A DNA stretch of 64,000 nucleotides from Acetatifactor muris (lineage in GTDB: Bacteria > Bacillota > Clostridia > Lachnospirales > Lachnospiraceae), in contig JAMPFR010000005.1 in the NCBI GenBank assembly GCA_023664365.1, positions 1 through 64,000 of the forward strand, given 5' to 3'. Positions 43,885 to 52,178 of the stretch are shown piece after piece (position 1 is the stretch's first letter; each line of letters starts with the position of its first letter). A model generated the notes under the pieces. It did no database searches. It was given only the letters and a program-made list of their open reading frames with translations, and was not told where the DNA came from. Made by a program: the position numbers and the translations under genes.

Positions 43885-44877
43885 TTATCCTACGATACCG
43901 CTTCTCTCCACACCCTCTATAAAGTATTTCTGCAGGAAGACATAAATCAGCACAATGGGCAGCAGTACCAGAATGATACCCGCGTCCAGATACAGCTCCT
44001 GGAGAGTCACCGACAAAATCTTGTCCTGATTGGCGATCACTCCCTGTAAGCCGGCTATCTTCTTACTGATTACGATGTCTTCATTAATCAGAAATAACTT
44101 TGCGTAAAAAGTATCGTTAAACTGCCACACGATAGAAAACACCGCTACCGTGATGACAGAGGGCATTGCGTTTCTTAACATAATCCGGAAGTAGGTGTAC
44201 CACACCCCTGCGCCGTCCACCAGCGCCGCTTCCTCGATTTCCTTGGGCAGCCCCCGGAAGAACTGATTGAAAATGTAAATATACAGTCCGGAGCGGACGC
44301 CGCAGCCCAACAGAGTCATAATGTACATGGGAATGGGCGTACCCATCAGGTTGACGGTAGATCCCGTTATCAGCTTTACCAGTCCCAGGGGATTGAACTC
44401 CCTGAAGGACAGGTACAGCGGAAGCATGATGGTATGGGAGGGAATGACAATCATTACCACCACGCAGCCAAACAGAAGCTTCTTTAACGGAAAGTCAAAT
44501 CTTGCAAAGCCATACCCTACCATGGAGCAGATTAAAAGCTGCAGCAGGGTCAGTGTCAGGGTATAGATCAGATCTCTTGCCATGGTGGGAAGGTAATCCA
44601 GTCTCAGCGCCGCCAGAGAATACCTCTCCAGGGTAGGATTCTTCGGTAATACAAACACCATGGGATCCAATGCATCCGAGTTTGAGGAGAAAGAGTTCAC
44701 CAGCATTCCTATCACAGGAGAAAGGATGACATAACTGACGCCTATGAGGATAGCTGCCTTCAATATACCCAAAGCAATCTTCTTGATGTCGTTTCCCAGA
44801 CTCTTCCGCTGATCCGGATCCTGTGCGGAGGCTTTGAGCTTTCTCAAAAAATTATTTTGTGTCATTGCCTTTTGCAT
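43885..44877 (-). CDS. carbohydrate ABC transporter permease (MalG type)
   Basis: 330-residue inner-membrane permease with six helices. The cytoplasmic EAA loop, EIEEAALVDGAGVWYTYFRIML, is complete, and the C-terminal LQKYFIEGVERSGIVG is typical of CUT1 MalG-like subunits. Partner of the MalF-like protein encoded just upstream (16-bp gap) and likely of the 525-aa binding lipoprotein. Confidence 0.92.
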   Translation of the reverse strand: MQKAMTQNNFLRKLKASAQDPDQRKSLGNDIKKIALGILKAAILIGVSYVILSPVIGMLVNSFSSNSDALDPMVFVLPKNPTLERYSLAALRLDYLPTMARDLIYTLTLTLLQLLICSMVGYGFARFDFPLKKLLFGCVVVMIVIPSHTIMLPLYLSFREFNPLGLVKLITGSTVNLMGTPIPMYIMTLLGCGVRSGLYIYIFNQFFRGLPKEIEEAALVDGAGVWYTYFRIMLRNAMPSVITVAVFSIVWQFNDTFYAKLFLINEDIVISKKIAGLQGVIANQDKILSVTLQELYLDAGIILVLLPIVLIYVFLQKYFIEGVERSGIVG

Positions 44878-44893
44878 TTTCTCTCCCCCTTCC

Positions 44894-45817
44894 CTAGTTA
44901 TAGTAGAACGCGCGCTTCTGGATAAAGCCGCATATGACTACGAGAATCACGCAGGTGACTATGGTGGACACAAGGCTGAACACGGACCCGAGGCCGTAAT
45001 TAAACTGTGTCAGCGTAGTCTCATAAGCCAGATTCACCACATTACTATCCGTAAAGCTGTCCACAATGGTGTAAACCACGTTGGTGATGATATGAGGCAT
45101 CACCATGGGGAATGTCACCTTCCAGAAGGTTTCATACCCCGTTGCACCCTCAATCTTTGCCACCTCGTACATGGAACCGGGAATGGACTGAAGGGCTGCA
45201 ATGAAGATGATAATCTGTACGCCGCTGGCGGAAATGATGTCGTTAATCCTCGCCACCGCCTGGACAATATAATCCAAAATGGAGGCAGGCAGTCCCAGGT
45301 TCATAAAAATACTGATGAGGTAATCCACATCAAAGGCCAAGGTGGAACCTGCCGTTGCCGCCGTATCCGCCACCTGGGTGGAAATACCGCCGTTCATCAT
45401 CTGCTGGCTCAGATTCATGGCCGCCGTGATGGCTCCGGAATTTAAGATAATAGGCAGGAAGAAAATGGCCCTGACTAACGTCCTTCCGGGGAATTTCTTA
45501 TTCAGCAGCATAGCCATGAACAAACTGAAAAAGGTAATCAGCGGCACGTCGATCAGCATATTCATTACGGAGGTAGTCAACTCCTGCTTAAAGCTGGGAT
45601 GTACCATAAAGGCATAACGGAAATTTTCAATTCCCGCAAAATCCAGGGTATAACCGCCATTGATAGCGTCTATTGTCATGGTGCTGAAAGCGAACTGTCC
45701 CGTCATAAACAGGCTTCTCACATAGAAAACCAGGAAACCTACCAGCCAGGGCAGAATAAACAGCCAGCCCATCATGCTGCGTTTTTGGAGAAGAGTCATT
45801 TTTTTCTTTTTTTTCAT
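44894..45817 (-). CDS. carbohydrate ABC transporter permease (MalF type)
   Basis: 307-residue CUT1 permease: SMMGWLFILPWLVGFLVFYV first helix and the EAA loop MYEVAKIEGATGYETFWKVTFPMVMP. It contains a longer periplasmic loop than usual around residues 130-165. Its start is directly adjacent to the DUF5696 stop (45818). Confidence 0.9.
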   Translation of the reverse strand: MKKKKKMTLLQKRSMMGWLFILPWLVGFLVFYVRSLFMTGQFAFSTMTIDAINGGYTLDFAGIENFRYAFMVHPSFKQELTTSVMNMLIDVPLITFFSLFMAMLLNKKFPGRTLVRAIFFLPIILNSGAITAAMNLSQQMMNGGISTQVADTAATAGSTLAFDVDYLISIFMNLGLPASILDYIVQAVARINDIISASGVQIIIFIAALQSIPGSMYEVAKIEGATGYETFWKVTFPMVMPHIITNVVYTIVDSFTDSNVVNLAYETTLTQFNYGLGSVFSLVSTIVTCVILVVICGFIQKRAFYYN

Positions 45818-48166
45818 TTACATCCCCTCCATTCTGTAGGACATTGCAGGTATCTCCATGCCGTCCGCTTCTAAAGCTTCGTCGTCGTAGTTGATATAGA
45901 GTGTCACGCCGTTGTCGTAGGTGACTTTTCTGACGCCGTTTTCCAGAATCTCATGCCCTGTCATCCTGGCCCCTGACACATATTTCAGCGCCTCATTTAC
46001 CCGGCTGTAGATGTCGGCCGCCTCCCCCTTCCACACATCAAAGGTAGTGGCATAATAACGGTTCAGGCCGGTGTCCTTCATCCTGCTGGATTCATTCCAG
46101 GTAAAGACATAATGCGGAGAAGCCCCCGCCTCGATCATCTTCAGAACGACGCCGGTCATATCCTCCTCGTCCTGATAATTTAACAGGTCCGTGGAGTAAG
46201 AGATACAGCCGTGGATCACCATCTCATAAAAAGGAATGCTTTCATCCACAATCTGATATTTGTTGGACTCTATGGGCACGTTGATAATGTCTGTGCTGTA
46301 AGGGAAGCTGTAAGCGTTTGCGCCGTTGGTCATAAGCTTCCTGCCGGTACCCGCCAGCACATCCAGCTGCGCCTGCAGCACATCCAGCGCCTCTTCTCTG
46401 TTAATAAGCTCCGTCCGCTTTTTGTCGGAGGTGAGCACATTGCCCAAATCCCGCAATGATACGCCGTAAAGCTCATACTTCTCAATTTTTTTTGCGAACT
46501 TACCCACATACCTTGGCAGGAATTTGGGAGAAAGCAAATCATACCTGGTCTCCATGTAATCCAGCCCTGAGGTGTTTCTTAAGGTAGTCGGGTTTACCTG
46601 GCCGAAGGAGGCTACAAATCCCGCCCCGTAATACCGGGAGCTTTCTGCATTGTAATTAAAGCCGTCGTCCGCAAAAGTTACCTGTTGGAAGGCTACATCC
46701 GCATACAGCCTGCCCCCTAAGTCAGCCAGGGTCTGATTCAATTTCTCCAGACCGGATTTGCCTCCCAGCTTTCCCATGACCTTTATCTTGTCTGCCGCGT
46801 CATGATAATACCCGCCGTTGAACCAGCCCTGGAGATTCATCACCTGGTTGGAGATACCTGCCTCTGACAGCTCCTTTGCCATGGCCTCCGCATCCTCAAA
46901 ATCCGTCATAACGAAGGTATGGAGATACTGTACCCCCAAAAAGTGCGCCGTCTCCTTTACCCCTGCAATCACGTCGTAGTAGAAGGGAATATCTCCCCCC
47001 TCTGTCTGAGGCGTCAGCCGGCCTTCTGCAATCAGCCGGTCCCTGTAATAGTTTGCCAGACCCGCATAGCCCTGATAGGTTTCGTCGGGGAAGCTGTAGC
47101 TCACCATCATGTTGATATCGTACATATCCGGCTCCATGACAAACACATCTGTGGAGGAATTGCCGAACATACGCAGGTTGTCAATGTTTCTGAGTACAAA
47201 GGTGGGATATGCGTAATTGTAATCGTTATAGCTGCCGGAAACTCCCGCCGTAATCACTGCGGTGGTGGCTCCGTCCTCCACCGTCACCAGCAGATCCCTG
47301 TCTGTCCGGCAGATGCCGAAGACGGGCAGCTTGGCGCTGTATGTATTCTCAATGGTGGTATAATTGGCCGCCATGGGATCAATGTCATAAACATACTGTG
47401 AGTAGTTTGCCGCTGACGTCTTGCCGTTGTTGAACCGTATCAGGGAACCGGAGCCGTTGGGCACCACCAGGTATCCTTCCTCGGTGTTGTGGGCGGCTCC
47501 CATATAACGCAGCAGCTGAATACGGTAGATATATCCGCCGCCGTACTCCCCGATGCCGCTGACCGGCACGGAGACCTCCAGCTTATCGCCGTTTAGCCGG
47601 TATTCCAACGGAATATCAAAGTGAATCTGCCCCTCTGCCAAATCCCCTACCTGATAAATGTAGCGGATACCGTTTGTAATGCTCTCAGCCGAGAACTGCC
47701 CCTTTGCCACCGACTGGCTGTAGGAATCCAGGTTGTTGGACTTCACATCCGCGTTATAATACTGCAGGATGAACTGTGACTTCAAATAATTGATGTTAGC
47801 CTTGTTGGCAATACTGTCCTCATCTGCATTCAGGGGATTGGCGTAGGTGACGCTGCCGTTCCGTCTGTCATACACCGCCACGTTGGCCGTGGCCGTATCG
47901 GTATAGAGCTTCAGATATTCGTTCTCCTCCACCAGCACAAAGCCCGGCACGTCACCGGACGCCTCCTGCCTGGGAGTAAAGGGACTGCCTGTCTCGTACT
48001 CATAGCCGGAAAGGTATGATTTGTACTTGTCATACCATGTGTAATGAATGAAGTAGTACAGCAGATAAGCCAGTACCAGCACCGCCGCCAGACACAGAAG
48101 GGCAAGCACTGTCTTTTTCTTCAGGCTCATGGGCTTTTTTATTTTCTTTTCCTTGGAAGATTTCAT
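45818..48166 (-). CDS. DUF5696 domain protein, membrane-anchored
   Basis: 782 residues: basic N-terminus, one membrane helix (TVLALLCLAAVLVLAYLLYYFIHY) and a large extracytoplasmic region. The second half looks like a TIM-barrel glycosidase-related fold (FMVTDFEDAEAMAKELSEAG, DYMETRYDLLSPKFLPRYVGKF, YVFTWNESSRMKD). The family is uncharacterised but recurs in Firmicute sugar loci next to YIP1, NHL and ABC permease genes, as here. It might process glycans near the importer; no catalytic pair can be assigned by eye. Confidence 0.8.
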   Translation of the reverse strand: MKSSKEKKIKKPMSLKKKTVLALLCLAAVLVLAYLLYYFIHYTWYDKYKSYLSGYEYETGSPFTPRQEASGDVPGFVLVEENEYLKLYTDTATANVAVYDRRNGSVTYANPLNADEDSIANKANINYLKSQFILQYYNADVKSNNLDSYSQSVAKGQFSAESITNGIRYIYQVGDLAEGQIHFDIPLEYRLNGDKLEVSVPVSGIGEYGGGYIYRIQLLRYMGAAHNTEEGYLVVPNGSGSLIRFNNGKTSAANYSQYVYDIDPMAANYTTIENTYSAKLPVFGICRTDRDLLVTVEDGATTAVITAGVSGSYNDYNYAYPTFVLRNIDNLRMFGNSSTDVFVMEPDMYDINMMVSYSFPDETYQGYAGLANYYRDRLIAEGRLTPQTEGGDIPFYYDVIAGVKETAHFLGVQYLHTFVMTDFEDAEAMAKELSEAGISNQVMNLQGWFNGGYYHDAADKIKVMGKLGGKSGLEKLNQTLADLGGRLYADVAFQQVTFADDGFNYNAESSRYYGAGFVASFGQVNPTTLRNTSGLDYMETRYDLLSPKFLPRYVGKFAKKIEKYELYGVSLRDLGNVLTSDKKRTELINREEALDVLQAQLDVLAGTGRKLMTNGANAYSFPYSTDIINVPIESNKYQIVDESIPFYEMVIHGCISYSTDLLNYQDEEDMTGVVLKMIEAGASPHYVFTWNESSRMKDTGLNRYYATTFDVWKGEAADIYSRVNEALKYVSGARMTGHEILENGVRKVTYDNGVTLYINYDDEALEADGMEIPAMSYRMEGM

Positions 48167-48177
48167 GCTCCTGCCTC

Positions 48178-48810
48178 CTACGTCCTAAAAATAATTTCCG
48201 TGTATATACTTCTGACGAAATTCACCACCATGCCCAAAAGGTTACTCAGCAAAAGCAGCAGAAAGATAATGATAAACACTGCCACCAGGGTGAGAAACAA
48301 AGTGATAAGGGTTTTGCCCAAGGTATAATTATGTACCTGCATAATGCCCACCAGCACCATAATCACACCGTAAGCGATACCCACCGCCAGAATCATGGTG
48401 TAAAAGGCCTGCTCGTCATCCGCCACGAACTGGCTCACCAGGGTGCCCAGAAACATCATTATGGTGATAGGTACCGTGCCGTAGCCCACCGCTATGGCAA
48501 TGTCCTTCATCCTGCCCTCCCCGTTCATCAGGCAGGTAATAGACCAGTTGCTGACGCAGAGCAGCAGATACGCCGCCAGAACACCTATCAGTTCATACAG
48601 ACTGTCAACGCCCCTGGGGTCTATGTCGTTAACCACAAAGGAAGCCAGCAGCCGGTTGGATGAAAAGCTGACGGAAAACAGTATGACCATCAGAATGGCA
48701 AGGGGCACGCTGCCCCTGTCCTGGTGGCGAATCCAGTAATATCCGTCCATGGGGTGGGTAATGGTATAAAACATGTATTTCCATTTTTCCTTTGAAAAGT
48801 ATTTACCCAT
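48178..48810 (-). CDS. YIP1 family membrane protein
   Basis: 210 residues with five hydrophobic segments (PLAILMVILFSVSF, LIGVLAAYLLLCVSNWSITCLM, VGYGTVPITIMMFLG, TMILAVGIAYGVIMVLVGIMQVH, LFLTLVAVFIIIFLLLLLS) and the Yip1 pattern H-(X)-NYTLGKT. Overlaps the NHL gene by 8 bp. Function unknown; it always seems to travel with the NHL/DUF5696 partners in such loci, so an envelope complex is possible. Confidence 0.82.
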   Translation of the reverse strand: MGKYFSKEKWKYMFYTITHPMDGYYWIRHQDRGSVPLAILMVILFSVSFSSNRLLASFVVNDIDPRGVDSLYELIGVLAAYLLLCVSNWSITCLMNGEGRMKDIAIAVGYGTVPITIMMFLGTLVSQFVADDEQAFYTMILAVGIAYGVIMVLVGIMQVHNYTLGKTLITLFLTLVAVFIIIFLLLLLSNLLGMVVNFVRSIYTEIIFRT

Positions 48811-50296
48811 TTACCACACCTCCCTTTTCCGCTTTTTTCTTTTTCCACTGCTTACAGCCAAACCAGATCAGCAGCAGCACTGCAATGCCTGTGAGGAAAT
48901 AACTGGCGTTTGCCGTCAGCATATCGTTTCTGTAACGCCTGAAGGCTACGGAGTAATGGTCTCTGTTCATGCCAAGCTCCAGATATTTCATAGCCTGCTT
49001 ATAGTCTCCTGCCGTCAGATAGGCCTTCCCGATACCGGTGTTAGCCAGCTCGTTGTTCTCGTCAAGCTCCAGCACCCGTTCCCAGACAGCCACTGCGGAA
49101 GCCTCGTTGCCGTCGTAGCGAAGTCCCACGGCCTCGTTAATCAGCCTGCCGTACTCTGTCATCTCAAAACAGCAGATATCTCCTCTGGTAGCGTCCAGCA
49201 CCACAATCCTGTCACCGATGTCCTCCACTGCCACAGGCAGTGCGAAGGTTCCCTCCTGGCTGCCCAGGCCGCCGAAGATATACAGCAGATTGCCCTCATG
49301 GTCATAGGTAAAGATGCGTCCTCTCTTTCTGTCCAGACAGGAATAAATGCCGTTGTCACGGTACACCACATCCGTGAACTGAGAAGGCCCGGCATACTCG
49401 GTATTGCCGTCAATCCAAAGGTCGCCTCCTACGTTGCCGTTCTCCCCTTTCTTGATAACATCCTCTCCTCTGGGGTTTAAACGTCTCACGCCCTGCACGC
49501 CGTTAGGGTCGATGTTGGAAGCGTATACAAAGCCGTCGGGGTCAATATCGATTCCCGTAAACTCCGTGGGTATAAATAACTGCTGTTTTGCTCTCTCCTC
49601 CTTGGACGCCAGCCTTGCCCAGAATTTTTCCCAGGCGCTGATCTCCACGTCGATGGTACCGAAGAAGGTGGAAAAGTTTCCGTTGCTCTCAAACACCATG
49701 ATGCCCTCAAACATGTTCTGTGCGATACAGTACACTCTGTCCGCATAATCCACCGCCACCTTTAAGGGAACAAATACATAGTTATCCTCCAGGCTCTCGG
49801 ACTGGGGATTTGCCACAATCTTTACCAGCTTGCCCGCCTGATCCAGCGCCACAATACGGTTGTTCTGGGAATCCGCAATATAAATTTCGTTCTTTTCCGA
49901 TACAAACACGCCGTAAGGCTGCTTGAAGCTGTCCTCCGTACCGTTGTTGTCAAAGGTGGTAATCACGTTTAAGACCTGCTTCATCCTATTGTCCAGCACT
50001 ACAATACGGTTGTTGCCGGTGTCCGCCACATAGATTCTGCCGTCATCCGCCTGGCTTAAATCCTGAGGCGTCACGAAATTCCCCAGCGGCTCGCCGTTGT
50101 AGGTAAAGTCGCCTCCCCGAATGGTAGTATCCGGCACATAGGCCGCGGGGGTAAAATGGATATACTCTCTGTAATCGTAGTTATAGGTATCATAGGGAAT
50201 GGAAGTCGCATGCACTTCCTCCGCAGTCATGCCCGCCAGCAGCAGGGACGCCAGACAGATGGACAGGACCCGCGTAAATTTCCGGAATTTTTTCAT
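48803..50296 (-). CDS. NHL-repeat beta-propeller protein with TPR and C-terminal membrane anchor
   Basis: 497 residues. Signal peptide (RVLSICLASLLLAGMTAEEVHA), a six-bladed NHL propeller (ADDGRIYVADTGNNRIVVLD; EIYIADSQNNRIVALD; GFVYASNID; GNLLYIFGGLGSQEGTF), a short TPR-like segment (AVAVWERVLELDENNELANTGIGKAYLTAGDYKQAM) and a final membrane helix with a Lys-rich tail, so type I topology with the propeller outside. It may act as a scaffold for glycan or protein binding. Unknown function. Confidence 0.82.
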   Translation of the reverse strand: MKKFRKFTRVLSICLASLLLAGMTAEEVHATSIPYDTYNYDYREYIHFTPAAYVPDTTIRGGDFTYNGEPLGNFVTPQDLSQADDGRIYVADTGNNRIVVLDNRMKQVLNVITTFDNNGTEDSFKQPYGVFVSEKNEIYIADSQNNRIVALDQAGKLVKIVANPQSESLEDNYVFVPLKVAVDYADRVYCIAQNMFEGIMVFESNGNFSTFFGTIDVEISAWEKFWARLASKEERAKQQLFIPTEFTGIDIDPDGFVYASNIDPNGVQGVRRLNPRGEDVIKKGENGNVGGDLWIDGNTEYAGPSQFTDVVYRDNGIYSCLDRKRGRIFTYDHEGNLLYIFGGLGSQEGTFALPVAVEDIGDRIVVLDATRGDICCFEMTEYGRLINEAVGLRYDGNEASAVAVWERVLELDENNELANTGIGKAYLTAGDYKQAMKYLELGMNRDHYSVAFRRYRNDMLTANASYFLTGIAVLLLIWFGCKQWKKKKAEKGGVVNG

Positions 50297-50320
50297 TTCT
50301 TTAACCTGCCTTTCTGTAGA

Positions 50321-51196
50321 CTAGTCTTTCATACCTGAGGAAGTCATGGTCTCCAATACGTTCTTCTGGCAAATCAGGAAGAAGGTAATGGGAACTGCCG
50401 CAATGATAAAGGTAACTGCCGCAGCGGCGCCGGCTCTTGCCATACCGCCTGCGGAGACCTGCTGCAGCGCATACTGCAGGGGTTTCAGCTGCTCATCCCG
50501 CAGGAAGGTGCTTCCCGTGTTGCCCCACATCTGCTGGAACTGGAAGATAGCCAGTGTCAGCCACGCAGGCTTTACGTTGGGCATTACGATATTCCAGAAT
50601 ATCTTCCATTCGCTGGCTCCGTCCAGTCTGGCAGACTCCATCAGGGAATCGGGCAGCTGCTCCATAAACTGCTTCATCAGGTACAGCCCCATACCGAAGG
50701 AGCAGGCCGGCAGAATCAAAGCCAGGTAGGTATTGTTGATATGCAGCCAGGAAATAATCATATACTGCGGCGTCTGGGTTACCGTCCAGGAAAACATCAT
50801 GGAAAGCACTACCATGCTGAACAGGATGTTTTTGCCGGGAAACCGGTGCTTCGCCAGCGGATAGGCCGCCAGGGAAGCAACAATGACATGCCCCACCATA
50901 CCGCCGCCGGTAATAATGATGGTATTCAGCATGTACCTGGAAAACGGCACCCAGGAATCGCTCATCAGGGTGAACAGATCCGAAAAATTCTCTAAGGTCG
51001 GGTTCCTCACAAATATTCTGGGCGGGAACTGATACAGCTCATCCAGAGGCTTCAGGCAGTTGTTGATTACCATTACCAGAGGAAGAATCATGGCAAGACC
51101 GCAGATAAACATCAGCACAAACAGCAGGGTGTTTCCCGCCATGGAACGGTTCAGCCTTTTCTCCTTTGGCCTGAAAAATCTTTTTTTCTTTTTCAT
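50321..51196 (-). CDS. carbohydrate ABC transporter permease (MalG type), second system
   Basis: 291-residue CUT1 permease with six helices and the EAA loop DSLMESARLDGASEWKIFWNIVMP; ends CQKNVLETMTSSGMKD. Start and the upstream permease's stop share a base (TAATG), so coupled. Together with the MalF-like gene and the 998-aa binding protein it forms a second importer distinct from that at 43885-45817. Confidence 0.92.
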   Translation of the reverse strand: MKKKKRFFRPKEKRLNRSMAGNTLLFVLMFICGLAMILPLVMVINNCLKPLDELYQFPPRIFVRNPTLENFSDLFTLMSDSWVPFSRYMLNTIIITGGGMVGHVIVASLAAYPLAKHRFPGKNILFSMVVLSMMFSWTVTQTPQYMIISWLHINNTYLALILPACSFGMGLYLMKQFMEQLPDSLMESARLDGASEWKIFWNIVMPNVKPAWLTLAIFQFQQMWGNTGSTFLRDEQLKPLQYALQQVSAGGMARAGAAAAVTFIIAAVPITFFLICQKNVLETMTSSGMKD

Positions 51197-52161
51197 TATT
51201 CGCCAACCCTCCTTAAGAGTCTCTGTACCAGCTTGTTACTGCCTACCATCAGCAAGAACAGTACTGTGGCTATCGCCGACGCATATCCCATTTCAAATCG
51301 CACCGTACCATAGTCCAGAAGGTGAGTGACTACGGTAGCGCCCGCGTAGTTCACGGAAGGGTTGCCCGCCAGCTGAATGGACACATCCGCAATGGCAAAG
51401 GACTGGGTAATCTGCATGACTGCGCCGAACATCAGCTGAGGCTTCATGGCCGGCAGCGTCACATGCCACAGCTCCTGCCAGCGGTTTTTAACGCCGTCCA
51501 ACGCCGCAGCCTCGTACAGGCTCTTGTCTACGGTCTGCAGTCCGGCGATAAAGGACAGGAAGCCGGTACCCAGACTCAGCCACAGCTGCACTACAATCAG
51601 CATGGGCAGCACATACTTTTCCGTCTTCATCCATATCACGGCCTCATCCAGAATGCCCAGCTTCAAGAGAATGCCGTTCAAATAGCCGTATCTGTCGCCG
51701 GAAAGAATCAGGTTCCAGACCACATATGCGTTACCGCAGATACTGGGCGCGTAGAAAATCAGGGTCAGAAAGGCCCTCAGCCATCCCTTGAACTCGTTGA
51801 TGATCCAGGCGAACAGCAGGCACAGGAAGTAGCTGACCGGCCCGGTAATCACTGCCAGAATCAGGGTGTTTTTCAGGGAAGTCATGAAAATATCATCTTC
51901 CAGAAACAGCTTGATATAATTCTTCCATCCTACAAACTCCGGCATTTCCAGCATGTTATAGTAGGTAAAGCTGAAAGCCACGCTCATCACCACCGGCAGT
52001 ACCGTAAAGAAGAAAAACATGATAAAGTACGGAGCCAGCATGAGATAGGATGATTTACTTTTTTTGATCTGATACCCCAAGGTTCCCTGCTTTTTAATCA
52101 GGTCCAGGGTCTCCTGGGATACACCCGCCGTCTGGGCGGACGCTTGCATTTGCTCTGCCAT
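51196..52161 (-). CDS. carbohydrate ABC transporter permease (MalF type), second system
   Basis: 321-residue CUT1 permease: SYLMLAPYFIMFFFFTVLPVVMS, EAA loop DKSLYEAAALDGVKNRWQELWHVTLPAMKP. It has a ~30-residue cytoplasmic extension ahead of helix 1. 18 bp downstream of the modular binding protein gene. Confidence 0.92.
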   Translation of the reverse strand: MAEQMQASAQTAGVSQETLDLIKKQGTLGYQIKKSKSSYLMLAPYFIMFFFFTVLPVVMSVAFSFTYYNMLEMPEFVGWKNYIKLFLEDDIFMTSLKNTLILAVITGPVSYFLCLLFAWIINEFKGWLRAFLTLIFYAPSICGNAYVVWNLILSGDRYGYLNGILLKLGILDEAVIWMKTEKYVLPMLIVVQLWLSLGTGFLSFIAGLQTVDKSLYEAAALDGVKNRWQELWHVTLPAMKPQLMFGAVMQITQSFAIADVSIQLAGNPSVNYAGATVVTHLLDYGTVRFEMGYASAIATVLFLLMVGSNKLVQRLLRRVGE

Positions 52162-52178
52162 TTATATGCCCCTTTCTG